NCBI RefSeq assembly: GCF_000721265.1
Contig: NZ_JOFZ01000004.1
Location: forward strand, 434,001 to 498,000
Length of the DNA stretch: 64,000 nt
Direction: 5' to 3'
Origin: Streptomyces sp. NRRL F-5126
GTDB lineage: Bacteria > Actinomycetota > Actinomycetes > Streptomycetales > Streptomycetaceae
Under the pieces are notes generated by a model. It had not been told where the DNA came from, searched no databases, and saw nothing but the letters and a program-made list of their open reading frames with translations. The stretch's first letter is position 1, and the number at the start of each line of letters is the position of its first letter. Positions 44,818 to 53,615 of this stretch are shown piece by piece. A program made the position numbers and the translations under genes.

Positions 44818-46359
44818 ATGCCCGCACATTCCTCGTACGACGCAGTGATCGTGGGCGGCGGCCACAACGGACTGGTCGCCGCCGCCTATCTCGCCGGGGC
44901 GGGACGCTCCGTCCTCGTCCTCGAACGCCTCGGCGCCACCGGCGGCGCCGCCGTGTCCACCCGCCCGTTCCCCGGCGTGGACGCACGGCTGTCCCGCTAC
45001 TCCTACCTCGTGTCGCTGCTCCCCGAGAAGATCCGCACCGACCTGGGGCTGCGGTTCGAGGTGCGCCGCAGGCCCGTCTCGTCGTACACGCCCCACGGCG
45101 ACGGCGGGCTGCTCGTGGGGGAGAGCCGCACCCGCGCCTCGTTCGCCGAGCTGACCGGGAGCGACGCGGAGTACGTGGCGTGGCAGCAGTTCTACGGCGC
45201 GACCACGCGCGTGGCCGAGCGGGTCTTCCCGACGCTCACCGAGCCGCTGCCCACACGCGACGAGCTGCGCGAGCGCATCGACGACGGGGCCGCCTGGCGC
45301 GCCCTGTTCGAGGAACCCATCGGCGTCGCGATCGAGGACCGCTTCCGCCACGACCTCGTACGGGGGGTGGTCCTCACCGACGCGCTGATCGGCACGTTCG
45401 CGGACGCGCACGACCCCTCCCTGGTGCAGAACCGCTGCTTCCTCTACCACGTCATCGGCGGCGGCACCGGAAGCTGGGACGTGCCCGTCGGCGGCATGGG
45501 CGCGCTGACCGACGCGCTGGCCGGCGCCGCGCGGGCGGCAGGCGCCGAGATCGCCACCGGTCACGAGGCGGTGCGGATCGACACCGACGGGCGCCGGGCC
45601 GAGGTGGCCTACCGCGCCGGCGACCGCGAGTCGACGGTGGGGGCCGGGCACGTCCTGGTGAATGCGTCGCCGCGGACGCTCGCCGCCCTGCTCGGCGAGC
45701 AGGAGCCGCGACCGGCGGAAGGCTCGCAGTTCAAGGTCAACATGGTGCTGACCAGGCTGCCGCGTCTCAAGGACACGTCCGTCGATCCGCGGGAGGCGTT
45801 CGCCGGCACCCTGCACATCGGCGAGGGGTACGGCGAACTGGCCGCCGCCTACCGGGAGGCGGCCGACGGCCGGCTCCCCTCGGCGCCGCCCTCCGAGATC
45901 TACTGCCACACCCTGACGGACCCCTCGATCCTCGGCCCCGGTCTCGCGGGCAAGGGGCACCACACCCTGACGCTGTTCGGGCTGCACACCCCCGCCCGGC
46001 TGTTCGCCGGCGGCGACGCGGCCAACGACGCCGCGCGCGAGCGGCTGCTCACCGCGACGCTGAGCCGCCTCGACGACGTGCTCGCCGAACCCATCGCCGG
46101 CTGCTTCGCCACGGACGCCGACGGCCGCCCCTGCGTGGAGGCCAAGACCCCGCTCGACCTGGAACGCGAACTCGGCCTGCCGGGCGGCCACATCTTCCAC
46201 GGCGACCTGTCCTTCCCGTACAGGGCGGCGGACACGGGCCGCTGGGGCGTGGAGACCGCGCACCCCGCCGTCCTGCTGTGCGGGGCCGGCGCCGTGCGCG
46301 GCGGGGGAGTGAGCGGGGTGCCGGGACACAACGCGGCGATGGCCGTACTCGGCAGGTGA
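44818..46359 (+). CDS. Phytoene desaturase-like FAD oxidoreductase (PYROXD2/CrtI-type)
   Basis: This 513-residue flavoprotein begins with YDAVIVGGGHNGLVAAAYLA and LGATGGAAVSTRPFPG, the dinucleotide fold and GG motif of the amine oxidase/CrtI superfamily. It ends with the flavin-contacting GGGVSGVPGHNAAMAVLG. No carotenoid genes are nearby, so a PYROXD2-like oxidoreductase of unknown substrate is more likely than a carotenoid enzyme. The ATG at 44818 has a poorly spaced AAGGG; a GTG at 44803 is an alternative and would introduce a rare TTA leucine codon as codon 2. Confidence 0.82.
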   Translation: MPAHSSYDAVIVGGGHNGLVAAAYLAGAGRSVLVLERLGATGGAAVSTRPFPGVDARLSRYSYLVSLLPEKIRTDLGLRFEVRRRPVSSYTPHGDGGLLVGESRTRASFAELTGSDAEYVAWQQFYGATTRVAERVFPTLTEPLPTRDELRERIDDGAAWRALFEEPIGVAIEDRFRHDLVRGVVLTDALIGTFADAHDPSLVQNRCFLYHVIGGGTGSWDVPVGGMGALTDALAGAARAAGAEIATGHEAVRIDTDGRRAEVAYRAGDRESTVGAGHVLVNASPRTLAALLGEQEPRPAEGSQFKVNMVLTRLPRLKDTSVDPREAFAGTLHIGEGYGELAAAYREAADGRLPSAPPSEIYCHTLTDPSILGPGLAGKGHHTLTLFGLHTPARLFAGGDAANDAARERLLTATLSRLDDVLAEPIAGCFATDADGRPCVEAKTPLDLERELGLPGGHIFHGDLSFPYRAADTGRWGVETAHPAVLLCGAGAVRGGGVSGVPGHNAAMAVLGR

Positions 46360-46372
46360 CCGGCTCGGCCCG

Positions 46373-48175
46373 TCAGGTGCGTGACCGGGTCCAGCCGTCC
46401 GCGCTGACACGGGACGCGTCCGCCCTGCGCCTGTCGTCGAACGCGGTACGGGCGCCGTCGTCGACGCGCTGCCCGGCCACGTACACGCCGCGTCCCACGT
46501 ACAGCGGGTCGGTCCCGTACCGCCACCTCAGCCGCACCTGCTTGCCGCGCCAGGCGGTGAGGTCCGCGGAGAGCCGGTGCCACACGCGCCCCGACCACCC
46601 GGTGGCCGAGCCCGCGGTGTGCTCCTGCGCCGGGTCGCCGCCGCCCGAAGTCGTGAACGGGACAGGGTTCCAGGTCGCACCGGCGTCCGTGGACGCCTCC
46701 AGGAAGACGAAGTCCGACCCCGGCTCGGTGTCCCACCACAGCGACGACTCGTAACGGGGGCGGGACGAGGAGAGCGCCAGGTCGGGCAGCGTCAGCGTGG
46801 CCGTCGACGCGCTCGCCATGCCCGAGAACCAGGCCGCGTGCCCGTCGGGCGGCGTGACGGCGACGGCACGCGCCATCCGGTCGCCCGTCGCGACGCGCGG
46901 TGCGCTGCCGGTGCGCCAGTTCCGCACCGGGTGCACGGAGTTGCCGAGCACGATCAGGAACGAGTCGCTCGTCGGGTCGATGACGATGCTGGTGCCGGTG
47001 AACCCGGTGTGGCCGGCCGTGCGCGGCGTGGCCATGGCGCCCATGTACCAGTGCTGGTAGAGCTCCCAGCCGAGGCCGTGTTCGTCACCCGGGAACGCGG
47101 TGTTGAAGTTGGTGAACATCAGCTTCACGGAGTCGGGCCGCAGGATCCTGGCCCTGCCGTAGGCACCGCCGTTGAGCAGGGTACGCGCGAGGACCGCGAG
47201 GTCCCAGGCGCACGAGAAGACCCCGGCGTGGCCTGCCACGCCGTCGAAGGCGTACGCGTTCTCGTCGTGCACCTCGCCCCAGACGAGGCCACGGGTGAGC
47301 GCCGACCACGGCGGCCGCTCGTCCTCGGTCGCGGCGATCCTCGGCTTCCAGGAGGCGGGCGGGTTGTAGCGCGTGCGGGTCATGCCGAGGGGTGTCGTGA
47401 TCCTCGTGCGCACCAGCGCGTCCAGCGGCCTGCCGTTGATCTTCTCCAGCACAAGCTGCAGCGAGATCATGTTGAGGTCCGAGTAGAGGTAGACCGTGCC
47501 GGGCGGATTGACGGGCGCCTCGTCCATGAGCAGCCGCAGCCTCGCGGCCCGGTCCGGCTCGTCGTAGAACGGCAGGTCGGCCTGGAGGCCCGAGGTGTGC
47601 GTGAGCAGCATCCGGACGGTGATGTCCTGCTTGCCGCCGCCCGCGTACTCGGGCAGGTAGTGCGCGACGGCCGACTCGATGTCGAGGCGGCCGCGCTCGA
47701 CCTCCTGGACCGCGAGGATCGAGGTGAACAGCTTGGACAGCGACGCCAGGTCGTAGACGGTGTCACGGGCGGCGTCGATCTGCTGCTGGGGCGGGAACTC
47801 GATGCCGGTGTCGGTCTTGTCGTCGTAGCCGCTGTAGCGCACGGCCTTGCCGATGGGGTGGTGCAGCGCGACGGTGCCACCGCGCCCGGCGAGCAGCACC
47901 GCGCCCGCGTAGTACGGGTGGGTGGGGGAGGGACCGAGATAGCGCTCCGCGGCCGTGACCAGCTCGTCGAGTTGGTCGCCGAGCAGGCCGGCCGCGCGTG
48001 CGGAACCGTGCCGCAGCGTGGTGGTGCGCTGCCGCCCGTGCCCGGTAGGCGCGGCGGCTGCCGTACCGGCGAACGGCAGCGGGCCCACGGCGAGGGCGCC
48101 GCCCAACGCCAGTGCGGCGCCCGCGAACTGGCGGCGGCTCACCGATCTCCCCGCGATGACATGGTCCTCCGACAT
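46373..48175 (-). CDS. Tat-exported serine hydrolase (beta-lactamase/DD-peptidase family)
   Basis: This is a 600-residue precursor. A twin-arginine signal (SVSRRQFAGAALALGG, cleaved after about residue 42) precedes a class C beta-lactamase-type domain. The latter has the active-site SLSKLF tetrad, the YSDLN motif with catalytic tyrosine, and the HTGFTG triad region. About 170 extra C-terminal residues form a beta-rich domain (EASTDAGATWNPVPF) that may bind carbohydrate or wall. Relatives include esterases, D-aminopeptidases and N-acetylmuramyl-peptide enzymes. Two operator-like repeats lie upstream. Confidence 0.85.
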   Translation of the reverse strand: MSEDHVIAGRSVSRRQFAGAALALGGALAVGPLPFAGTAAAAPTGHGRQRTTTLRHGSARAAGLLGDQLDELVTAAERYLGPSPTHPYYAGAVLLAGRGGTVALHHPIGKAVRYSGYDDKTDTGIEFPPQQQIDAARDTVYDLASLSKLFTSILAVQEVERGRLDIESAVAHYLPEYAGGGKQDITVRMLLTHTSGLQADLPFYDEPDRAARLRLLMDEAPVNPPGTVYLYSDLNMISLQLVLEKINGRPLDALVRTRITTPLGMTRTRYNPPASWKPRIAATEDERPPWSALTRGLVWGEVHDENAYAFDGVAGHAGVFSCAWDLAVLARTLLNGGAYGRARILRPDSVKLMFTNFNTAFPGDEHGLGWELYQHWYMGAMATPRTAGHTGFTGTSIVIDPTSDSFLIVLGNSVHPVRNWRTGSAPRVATGDRMARAVAVTPPDGHAAWFSGMASASTATLTLPDLALSSSRPRYESSLWWDTEPGSDFVFLEASTDAGATWNPVPFTTSGGGDPAQEHTAGSATGWSGRVWHRLSADLTAWRGKQVRLRWRYGTDPLYVGRGVYVAGQRVDDGARTAFDDRRRADASRVSADGWTRSRT

Positions 48176-48188
48176 CCAAGCCCTCCCT

Positions 48189-48228
48189 GAAAGTATCTTT
48201 CGGGACTGCGCAAACAGCTGAAACTTTC
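48189..48228. promoter_or_regulatory. Paired GAAA/TTTC operator-like repeats upstream of the serine hydrolase
   Basis: GAAAG-TAT-CTTTC (48189-48201) and GAAA-C-TTTC (48220-48228) lie 14-53 bases upstream of the start codon. Each is an inverted repeat preceded by CT, so they look like two copies of one site. The regulator is not evident in the window. The remaining gap (48229-48424) shows nothing I can support. Confidence 0.5.
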
Positions 48229-48424
48229 TTGCGGCAGGGCGCGGCTGTCAACCCTCGCACCGCGAGTCCCCGTGTCTTGTGACACGGAGTCGGGTACGCG
48301 TACTCATGCGCGGCGCGGGCCACCCCGTTCTCGCGAGGGCGGCGCGGGGCGACCCTGTCGGCTGTCCCGGGTGGCCGGCTGTCGGCGCCGTGCGCGCCGG
48401 TGGGAGTGACCTCCAGCCGCAGCG

Positions 48425-48691
48425 TCAGGAGGCTTCGCTCAGGGCAGGGTCCGTGCGCCAGGCGAGGGCGAGTTCGGACAGCGGTACGCCGAGCGCCTCG
48501 CTGAGCCTGACGATGGTGCCGAACGCGGGCGTGGGCAGCCTGCCCGTCTCGATCTTGCGCAGGGTCTCGGGCGAGATCTCCGCCGCCAGGGCGATCTCGA
48601 CGGGGCTGCGTCCGGCCCGGGCGGAGCGCAAGGCCGCCCCGAGGCGCCGGCCCGCCTCGATCTGTTCTGGGGCGAGCGGGTGGCGAACCAT
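48425..48691 (-). CDS. Small XRE-family DNA-binding protein
   Basis: This 88-residue protein is almost only a helix-turn-helix domain (GRSPVEIALAAEISPETLRK at about residues 28-47, then IETGRLPTPAFGTIVRLSEA). It has no sensor domain. The start is the ATG giving MVRHPLAPEQ. It is divergent from the methionine aminopeptidase gene across 94 bases that contain a near-perfect palindrome, so autoregulation and control of that gene are likely. Confidence 0.85.
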   Translation of the reverse strand: MVRHPLAPEQIEAGRRLGAALRSARAGRSPVEIALAAEISPETLRKIETGRLPTPAFGTIVRLSEALGVPLSELALAWRTDPALSEAS

Positions 48692-48740
48692 GGGCACATG
48701 GTAAAGCCGCCGGTTTTCGGCGGCAACCACCTCGCCCTCT

Positions 48741-48754
48741 GGTATAAATATACC
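48741..48754. promoter_or_regulatory. GGTATA-AA-TATACC operator/promoter element
   Basis: This 14-base inverted repeat is very AT-rich for the genome. It lies 49 bases before the XRE gene start and 31 bases before the aminopeptidase GTG. TATAAAT within it could also serve as a -10 element, so bound XRE protein would block one or both promoters. Confidence 0.65.
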
Positions 48755-48785
48755 TCTCTGGCACTCCGGGAAGTCGAGGATCACG

Positions 48786-49553
48786 GTGATCGAGCACAAG
48801 TCCCCCAAGGACATCCAACGCATGCATGTCACCGGACGGTTCGTCGGCGAGGTGCTGGCCGAGCTGGGCGGCCTCGCCGCTGTGGGCGTCGACCTCATGG
48901 ATCTGGAGCACCACGCCCGCCGCCGGATCAAGGAGCGCGGCGCGGAGTCCTGCTACTGGGACTACGCGCCGTCGTTCGGCAGGGGGCCGTTCCGCAACGT
49001 CGTGTGCCTCTCGGTCAACGACGCCGTGCTGCACGGCCTGCCGCACAGCTACAAGCTGCGCGACGGGGACCTGCTGTCCATGGACATGGCCGTGGCCATC
49101 GACGGCTGGGCCGCGGACTCGGCCCACTCCGTCGTCGTCGGCACCCCGGCCCGCGAGGACCTGCGGCTCATCGAGGCCACCGAGGTCGCCCTGGAAGCCG
49201 CGATCGAGGTGGCCCTGCCGGGCAACAGGCTCGGGGACATCTCGGCAGCCATCGGCGCGGTCGCCGCCCGGTACGGCTACCCGGTCAACCTGGAGTTCGG
49301 CGGCCACGGCATCGGCCGCACGATGCACGAGGACCTGCACATCCCCAACGACGGACGCCCAGGTCGCGGCTGGAAGCTGCGCCCCGGGCTGACCATCGCG
49401 ATCGAGCCCTGGTTCGCCGCGGGAACGGACAAGATCGTCTTCGATCCGGACGGCTGGACGATCCGCTCGGCGGACGGTTCGCGCACCGCCCACTCCGAGC
49501 ACACCGTCGCCATCACCGAGACCGGCCCGCTCGTGCTCACCCGGCGCCCGTAG
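48786..49553 (+). CDS. map: Type I methionine aminopeptidase
   Basis: This 255-residue cytoplasmic enzyme removes initiator methionine. The dinuclear metal ligands are all visible: Asp in LLSMDMAVAIDG, Asp in AADSAHSVVVG, His in GGHGIGRTMHED, Glu in LTIAIEPWFA, and Glu in AITETG. The N-terminal zinc-finger extension found in some actinobacterial MetAPs is missing. It starts at GTG. Streptomycetes have several map genes; this one has its own divergent XRE regulator, which suggests a conditionally expressed isoform. Confidence 0.92.
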   Translation: MIEHKSPKDIQRMHVTGRFVGEVLAELGGLAAVGVDLMDLEHHARRRIKERGAESCYWDYAPSFGRGPFRNVVCLSVNDAVLHGLPHSYKLRDGDLLSMDMAVAIDGWAADSAHSVVVGTPAREDLRLIEATEVALEAAIEVALPGNRLGDISAAIGAVAARYGYPVNLEFGGHGIGRTMHEDLHIPNDGRPGRGWKLRPGLTIAIEPWFAAGTDKIVFDPDGWTIRSADGSRTAHSEHTVAITETGPLVLTRRP

Positions 49554-49604
49554 GGCCCCACCGCCGACGGGCGCGAAGGGCCGGGCTCTGGCAGCGTGTC
49601 GACC

Positions 49605-50720
49605 ATGACGACGCGTTCCGTGCTGCGCCCCCTGCTGTCCCGGTGGACCGTGGCCGTGCCGCTCGTCGCCGTGGTCGCACTCGTCCTGAGCTGGGGCAGG
49701 AAAGGCATCCCCGGGTTCGCCGTCGCCCTGATCGCACTGTGCCTCGCGGGTGCGGTACTCGCCGCCGTCCACCACGCCGAGGTGGTGGCACACCGGGTCG
49801 GCGAACCGTTCGGGTCACTCGTCCTGGCCGTGGCCGTCACCCTCATCGAGGTGGCCCTCATCGTCACCCTGATGATCGACGGCGGCTCGGAGAGCCACTC
49901 GCTCGCCCGCGACACCGTCTTCGCCGCCGTCATGATCACCTGCAATGGCATCGCGGGCGCCTGCCTGCTGCTCGGCGCCCTGCGGCGGCGGGTCGCCGTG
50001 TTCAACGCGGAAGGGGCCGGTGCGGCGCTGGCAACCGTCGGCACACTCGCCACGCTCGGACTCGTCCTGCCCAGGTTCACCACCAGCACGCCCGGGCCGC
50101 GCTACTCCGGCACACAGCTGGCCTTCGCCGCATTCACCTCGCTCGCCGTGTACGGCCTGTTCGTCACCGTGCAGACCGTGCGCCACCGCGAGTACTTCCT
50201 GCCGGTGACCGACGAGGGCAGGCCCGACGGGAGCGCGGGCGACGAGCACGGCGCGCCACCCACGGGACGCACCGCGCTGGTGAGCCTCGGCCTGCTGCTC
50301 GTGGCGCTCGTGGCCGTCGTCGGGGACGCCAAGGCCGTGTCGCCGACCATCGAGTCGGGTGTCTCGTCGGCCGGGCTGCCGCAGGCGGTCGTCGGCGTGG
50401 TCATCGCGCTGCTCGTCCTGCTGCCCGAGACGCTGGCGGCCGTGCGGGCCGCACGCCGCGACCACGTCCAGACCAGCCTCAACCTCGCGTACGGCTCGGC
50501 CATCGCCTCCATCGGGCTGACGATCCCGGCCATCGCGCTCGCCACCGTGTGGATCAAGGGCCCGCTCGTGCTCGGGCTCGGCGCCACCCACATGGTGCTG
50601 CTCGCGCTGACGCTGGTGGTGGGCGCCTTCACCGTGCTGCCCGGCCGCGCCACCATGCTCCAGGGCGGCGTGCACCTCGTGCTGTGCGCGGCATTCGTCT
50701 TCCTCGCGATCAGCCCGTAG
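49605..50720 (+). CDS. Calcium/proton antiporter, ChaA-like (CaCA superfamily)
   Basis: This 371-residue membrane protein has about eleven hydrophobic segments. The two inverted halves each carry the CaCA ion-binding signature: GEPFGSLVLAVAVTLIEVAL near residue 67 and LPETLAAVRAARRDHVQTSL near residue 270, followed by NLAYGSAIASIGLTIPA. It exchanges Ca2+ or monovalent cations for protons. ATG 49605 was preferred to GTG 49596. It is 51 bases downstream of the aminopeptidase gene, so read-through is possible. Confidence 0.88.
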   Translation: MTTRSVLRPLLSRWTVAVPLVAVVALVLSWGRKGIPGFAVALIALCLAGAVLAAVHHAEVVAHRVGEPFGSLVLAVAVTLIEVALIVTLMIDGGSESHSLARDTVFAAVMITCNGIAGACLLLGALRRRVAVFNAEGAGAALATVGTLATLGLVLPRFTTSTPGPRYSGTQLAFAAFTSLAVYGLFVTVQTVRHREYFLPVTDEGRPDGSAGDEHGAPPTGRTALVSLGLLLVALVAVVGDAKAVSPTIESGVSSAGLPQAVVGVVIALLVLLPETLAAVRAARRDHVQTSLNLAYGSAIASIGLTIPAIALATVWIKGPLVLGLGATHMVLLALTLVVGAFTVLPGRATMLQGGVHLVLCAAFVFLAISP

Positions 50721-50740
50721 CGCGGCCGGTCCGGCGGGTG

Positions 50741-52039
50741 TCAGCCGCGCGCCGCCTCCTGCCGCAGGTCCACGATGCGCCGGATCTTGCCCACGGAACG
50801 CTCCAGCGTCTCCGGGTCCACCACCTCGACGGCGACGGAGACCCCCACGCCCTCCTTGACCGCCGCCGCGATCGCGACCGCCGCCTCCTCCCGCTGCTCC
50901 GGCGTGGCGTCCGCCCGCGCCTCGGCCCGTACCGTCAGCGCGTCCAGCCTGCCCTCGCGCGTCAACCGCAACTGGAAGTGCGGTGCGACGGCCGGCGTAC
51001 GCAGCACGATCTCCTCGATCTGGGTCGGGAAGAGGTTCACCCCGCGCAGGATGACCATGTCGTCGGAGCGGCCCGTCACCTTGGCCATGCGGCGGAACAC
51101 CCTCGCGTCACCCGGCAGCAGGCGGGTGAGGTCACGCGTCCGGTAGCGGACGACCGGCATGGCCTGTCTCGTCAGAGACGTCAGGACGAGTTCTCCCTCC
51201 TCGCCCTCGGGCAGCACTTCCCCGGTGAAGGGGTCGACGACCTCGGGGTAGAAGTGGTCCTCCCAGACGGTCAGCGCCCCCTTGGCCTCCACGCACTCCT
51301 GTGCGACACCCGGGCCCATCACCTCGCTGAGGCCGTAGATGTCCACGGCGTCGAGCCCGCAGCGCTCCTCGATCTCCCGCCGCATCGCCTCCGTCCACGG
51401 CTCGGCACCGAAGATGCCCACCTTCAGGGACGTGGACCGCGGGTCCACACCCTGCCGCTCGAACTCGTCGAGGAGCGTCAGCATGTAGGAAGGCGTCACC
51501 ATGATGACCTCGGGACGGAAGTCCGTGATCAGCCGCACCTGCCTGGCCGTCATGCCACCGGACGCGGGAATGACGGTGCAGCCCAGCCGCTCGGCGCCGT
51601 AGTGCGCGCCGAGACCGCCCGTGAACAGGCCGTACCCGTACGCGACGTGCACCTTGTGCCCGGGCCTCCCGCCGGCCGCGCGGATCGAGCGCGCCATCAC
51701 GTCCGCCCAGGTGTCCAGGTCGCGCGCGGTGTACCCGACGACCGTCGGCAGACCCGTCGTCCCACTGGACGCGTGGATGCGGCGCACCTCGGACTCCTCG
51801 ACGGCGAACATGCCGAACGGGTAGTTGTCCCTGAGGTCGGCCTTCGCGGTGAAGGGGAAGCGCGCCAGATCGGCCAGGCTCTCGCAGTCCTCGGGACGCA
51901 GGCCCGCCGAGTCGAACGCGCGACGGTAGAAGGCGACGTTGTCGTAGACGTGCCGCAGGGTCGCACGCAGCCGTTGCAGCTGGAGCTCTTCGAGCTCCAC
52001 GCGGGTCAGCCGCTCCCCGGAGTCGAGCAGAGGTGCCAT
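50741..52039 (-). CDS. paaK: Phenylacetate-CoA ligase
   Basis: This 432-residue adenylate-forming enzyme activates phenylacetate, the first step of the paa pathway. It has the AMP-binding motif HASSGTTGLPTVVGYT near residue 89, DIYGLSEVMGPG near residue 236, and the C-terminal lid with DDMVILRGVNLFPTQIEE. The length is right for PaaK. No paaABCDE or other paa gene is in the window, so it is a solitary copy, which may activate a different aryl acid. A palindrome ACCGATCATTCGGT precedes it. Confidence 0.9.
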   Translation of the reverse strand: MAPLLDSGERLTRVELEELQLQRLRATLRHVYDNVAFYRRAFDSAGLRPEDCESLADLARFPFTAKADLRDNYPFGMFAVEESEVRRIHASSGTTGLPTVVGYTARDLDTWADVMARSIRAAGGRPGHKVHVAYGYGLFTGGLGAHYGAERLGCTVIPASGGMTARQVRLITDFRPEVIMVTPSYMLTLLDEFERQGVDPRSTSLKVGIFGAEPWTEAMRREIEERCGLDAVDIYGLSEVMGPGVAQECVEAKGALTVWEDHFYPEVVDPFTGEVLPEGEEGELVLTSLTRQAMPVVRYRTRDLTRLLPGDARVFRRMAKVTGRSDDMVILRGVNLFPTQIEEIVLRTPAVAPHFQLRLTREGRLDALTVRAEARADATPEQREEAAVAIAAAVKEGVGVSVAVEVVDPETLERSVGKIRRIVDLRQEAARG

Positions 52040-52058
52040 CCGACGCTCCCTTCCGTCG

Positions 52059-52072
52059 ACCGATCATTCGGT
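52059..52072. promoter_or_regulatory. ACCGA-TCAT-TCGGT palindrome upstream of paaK
   Basis: This is a perfect inverted repeat with 5-base arms, 20 bases upstream of the paaK start. CoA-ligase genes are often controlled by TetR-type repressors that bind ACCGA-N4-TCGGT-like sites. No regulator gene is adjacent, so a distant PaaR-like protein is inferred. Confidence 0.55.
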
Positions 52073-52147
52073 TGAGCGGCCGTGGGACACGTTATCCAGC
52101 GACTGCGGCGCCCCGTCAACAGTTCGGCGGGGTGCGAGCATCGCACC

Positions 52148-52876
52148 ATGACGCCGGAAGCGATCCACGACACGGACCCGCCGGGCGCCCCCGCGCCCCT
52201 GACCGTACGGGCGAACGGGCTCCGCCTCGCCTACCGGATCCGGGGCGCCCAGCACGGCACCCCGCCGGTCGTCCTCGTGCACGGCCGCACCGCCGACAGC
52301 CTCGACTGGGCCACCGTCGCTGCCGCCCTCGCGAACCACCGCCGCGTCCTCGCACTCGACCTCAGCGGCCACGGCCGCAGTGACTGGCCCGGCCGGTACT
52401 CGCTGCCCGGCTTCCGCGATGACCTCGGCGGCTTCCTCACCGCGCTCCAGCTCACCGGCGCCGACATCGTCGCCCACTCGATGGGCGGGTTCGCCGCAGC
52501 GCTGCTTGCCCAGGACGCACCGGGCCTCGTCGGCCGCCTCGTGCTCGAGGAGAGCCCACCGCTGTTGCCGCTCGACCCGCCGCGCCCGCCCGCGGAGCGT
52601 CCTGCGGGGCCGCTCGGGTTCGACTGGGCCGTCGTGCCCGCCGTGGACCGGGCACTGAACGCGCCCGACCCCGCCTGGTACGAAGGACTCGCCCGCATCG
52701 CGGCACCCACGCTCATCGTCGCCGGCGGCCCGTCGAGCCCGTTCCCGCAGCAGGGCTGCGCCCGGCAGGCCGAGCGCATCCCGGGCGCCCGGCTCGTCAC
52801 CATCGACGCCGGCCACCTCGTGCACGCGCGGGAACCACGCGCATTCCTCGACGCGCTCGCCGCGTTCGGTGTCTGA
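52148..52876 (+). CDS. Alpha/beta hydrolase
   Basis: This 242-residue protein has the oxyanion-hole strand VVLVHGRTADSLDW, DLSGHGRSDWPGRYS, the nucleophile elbow VAHSMGGFAA (serine about residue 117), and the catalytic histidine in IDAGHLVHAREP. The cap region is short. Substrate unknown: esterase, lipase and enol-lactone hydrolase are possible. It is divergent from paaK across 108 bases that include the ACCGA palindrome, so the two may share regulation. Confidence 0.87.
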   Translation: MTPEAIHDTDPPGAPAPLTVRANGLRLAYRIRGAQHGTPPVVLVHGRTADSLDWATVAAALANHRRVLALDLSGHGRSDWPGRYSLPGFRDDLGGFLTALQLTGADIVAHSMGGFAAALLAQDAPGLVGRLVLEESPPLLPLDPPRPPAERPAGPLGFDWAVVPAVDRALNAPDPAWYEGLARIAAPTLIVAGGPSSPFPQQGCARQAERIPGARLVTIDAGHLVHAREPRAFLDALAAFGV

Positions 52877-52995
52877 AGCGTCCCGACGCCCCTCCCGCGC
52901 CCGTGCGTTTCCCGGCCCGCCGAGGCGGCTCCTGACGGGCCCGGCGACGGCCGCCCCGGCTCCTGCGCAGGCGGCAGGACCCGTACGATGGGGGG

Positions 52996-53496
52996 ATGTC
53001 CTTCCTCCGCCGCCGCAGCGCAGCCACGCCCGCCGGCCCCGACTTCGACGTCCTGGCCATGGACCCCGGCGACTGGCCGGGCAACCTCGGCGCCGGACTG
53101 CTTCCCGCGCCGGACGGAACCTGCCAGGGCGTGTTCCTGAGGTACGACCTGTTCGGCGGCCGCGGGCCCGCGATGATCATCGGGAACCTTCCCGAGGGAT
53201 CCCCGGCTCGTGAGCTCTCGGAGGGCCAGGTCCCCTTCGAGGTCGCCCAGCTGCTGCTCGCGCTGGAGAACGACGAGCCGGTGGAGGTCGTGGGCGCGGA
53301 GGACTCCCCGGTGATGCAGGGGGACAACCTGCTGATCGTGCGCCGCCTCAAGCTGTCGGAGGACCGCGTCTCCTGCGTGCAGTTCGACCGCAGCGACAAC
53401 GTCCTCGTCACCATCGCGAGCTGGGACCGCCCGATCACGGACGACCTCTACGCGCTGCTCAAGCCGCTGCCCGCAGAGCTGTTCCAGCAGGGCTGA
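52996..53496 (+). CDS. Conserved hypothetical protein
   Basis: This 166-residue soluble protein has no signal or membrane segment. It is mixed alpha/beta with an acidic centre (LLLALENDEPVEVVGAEDSP) and conserved-looking aromatic/Asp motifs (FLRYDLFGGRGP and TIASWDRPITDDLYALLKP). I do not recognise a named domain. It has its own upstream gap of 119 bases and appears monocistronic. Confidence 0.6.
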   Translation: MSFLRRRSAATPAGPDFDVLAMDPGDWPGNLGAGLLPAPDGTCQGVFLRYDLFGGRGPAMIIGNLPEGSPARELSEGQVPFEVAQLLLALENDEPVEVVGAEDSPVMQGDNLLIVRRLKLSEDRVSCVQFDRSDNVLVTIASWDRPITDDLYALLKPLPAELFQQG

Positions 53497-53615
53497 ACCG
53501 CTCGTCCCGGTCCGTCCGGTACCCGCCGTCCTGCGGGACGCGGCGGCTGACCGCACAATGGGAGGCACGCCGGAGACTCTGCCGAGCGGTGGGCCCTGTC
53601 GAGCGGAGGGACAGC

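Noticed and set aside
44818..46359. Carotenoid desaturase (crtI)
   Set aside because: The fold fits, but no crtB/crtE or other carotenoid gene is nearby and the sequence is closer in look to the PYROXD2 type.
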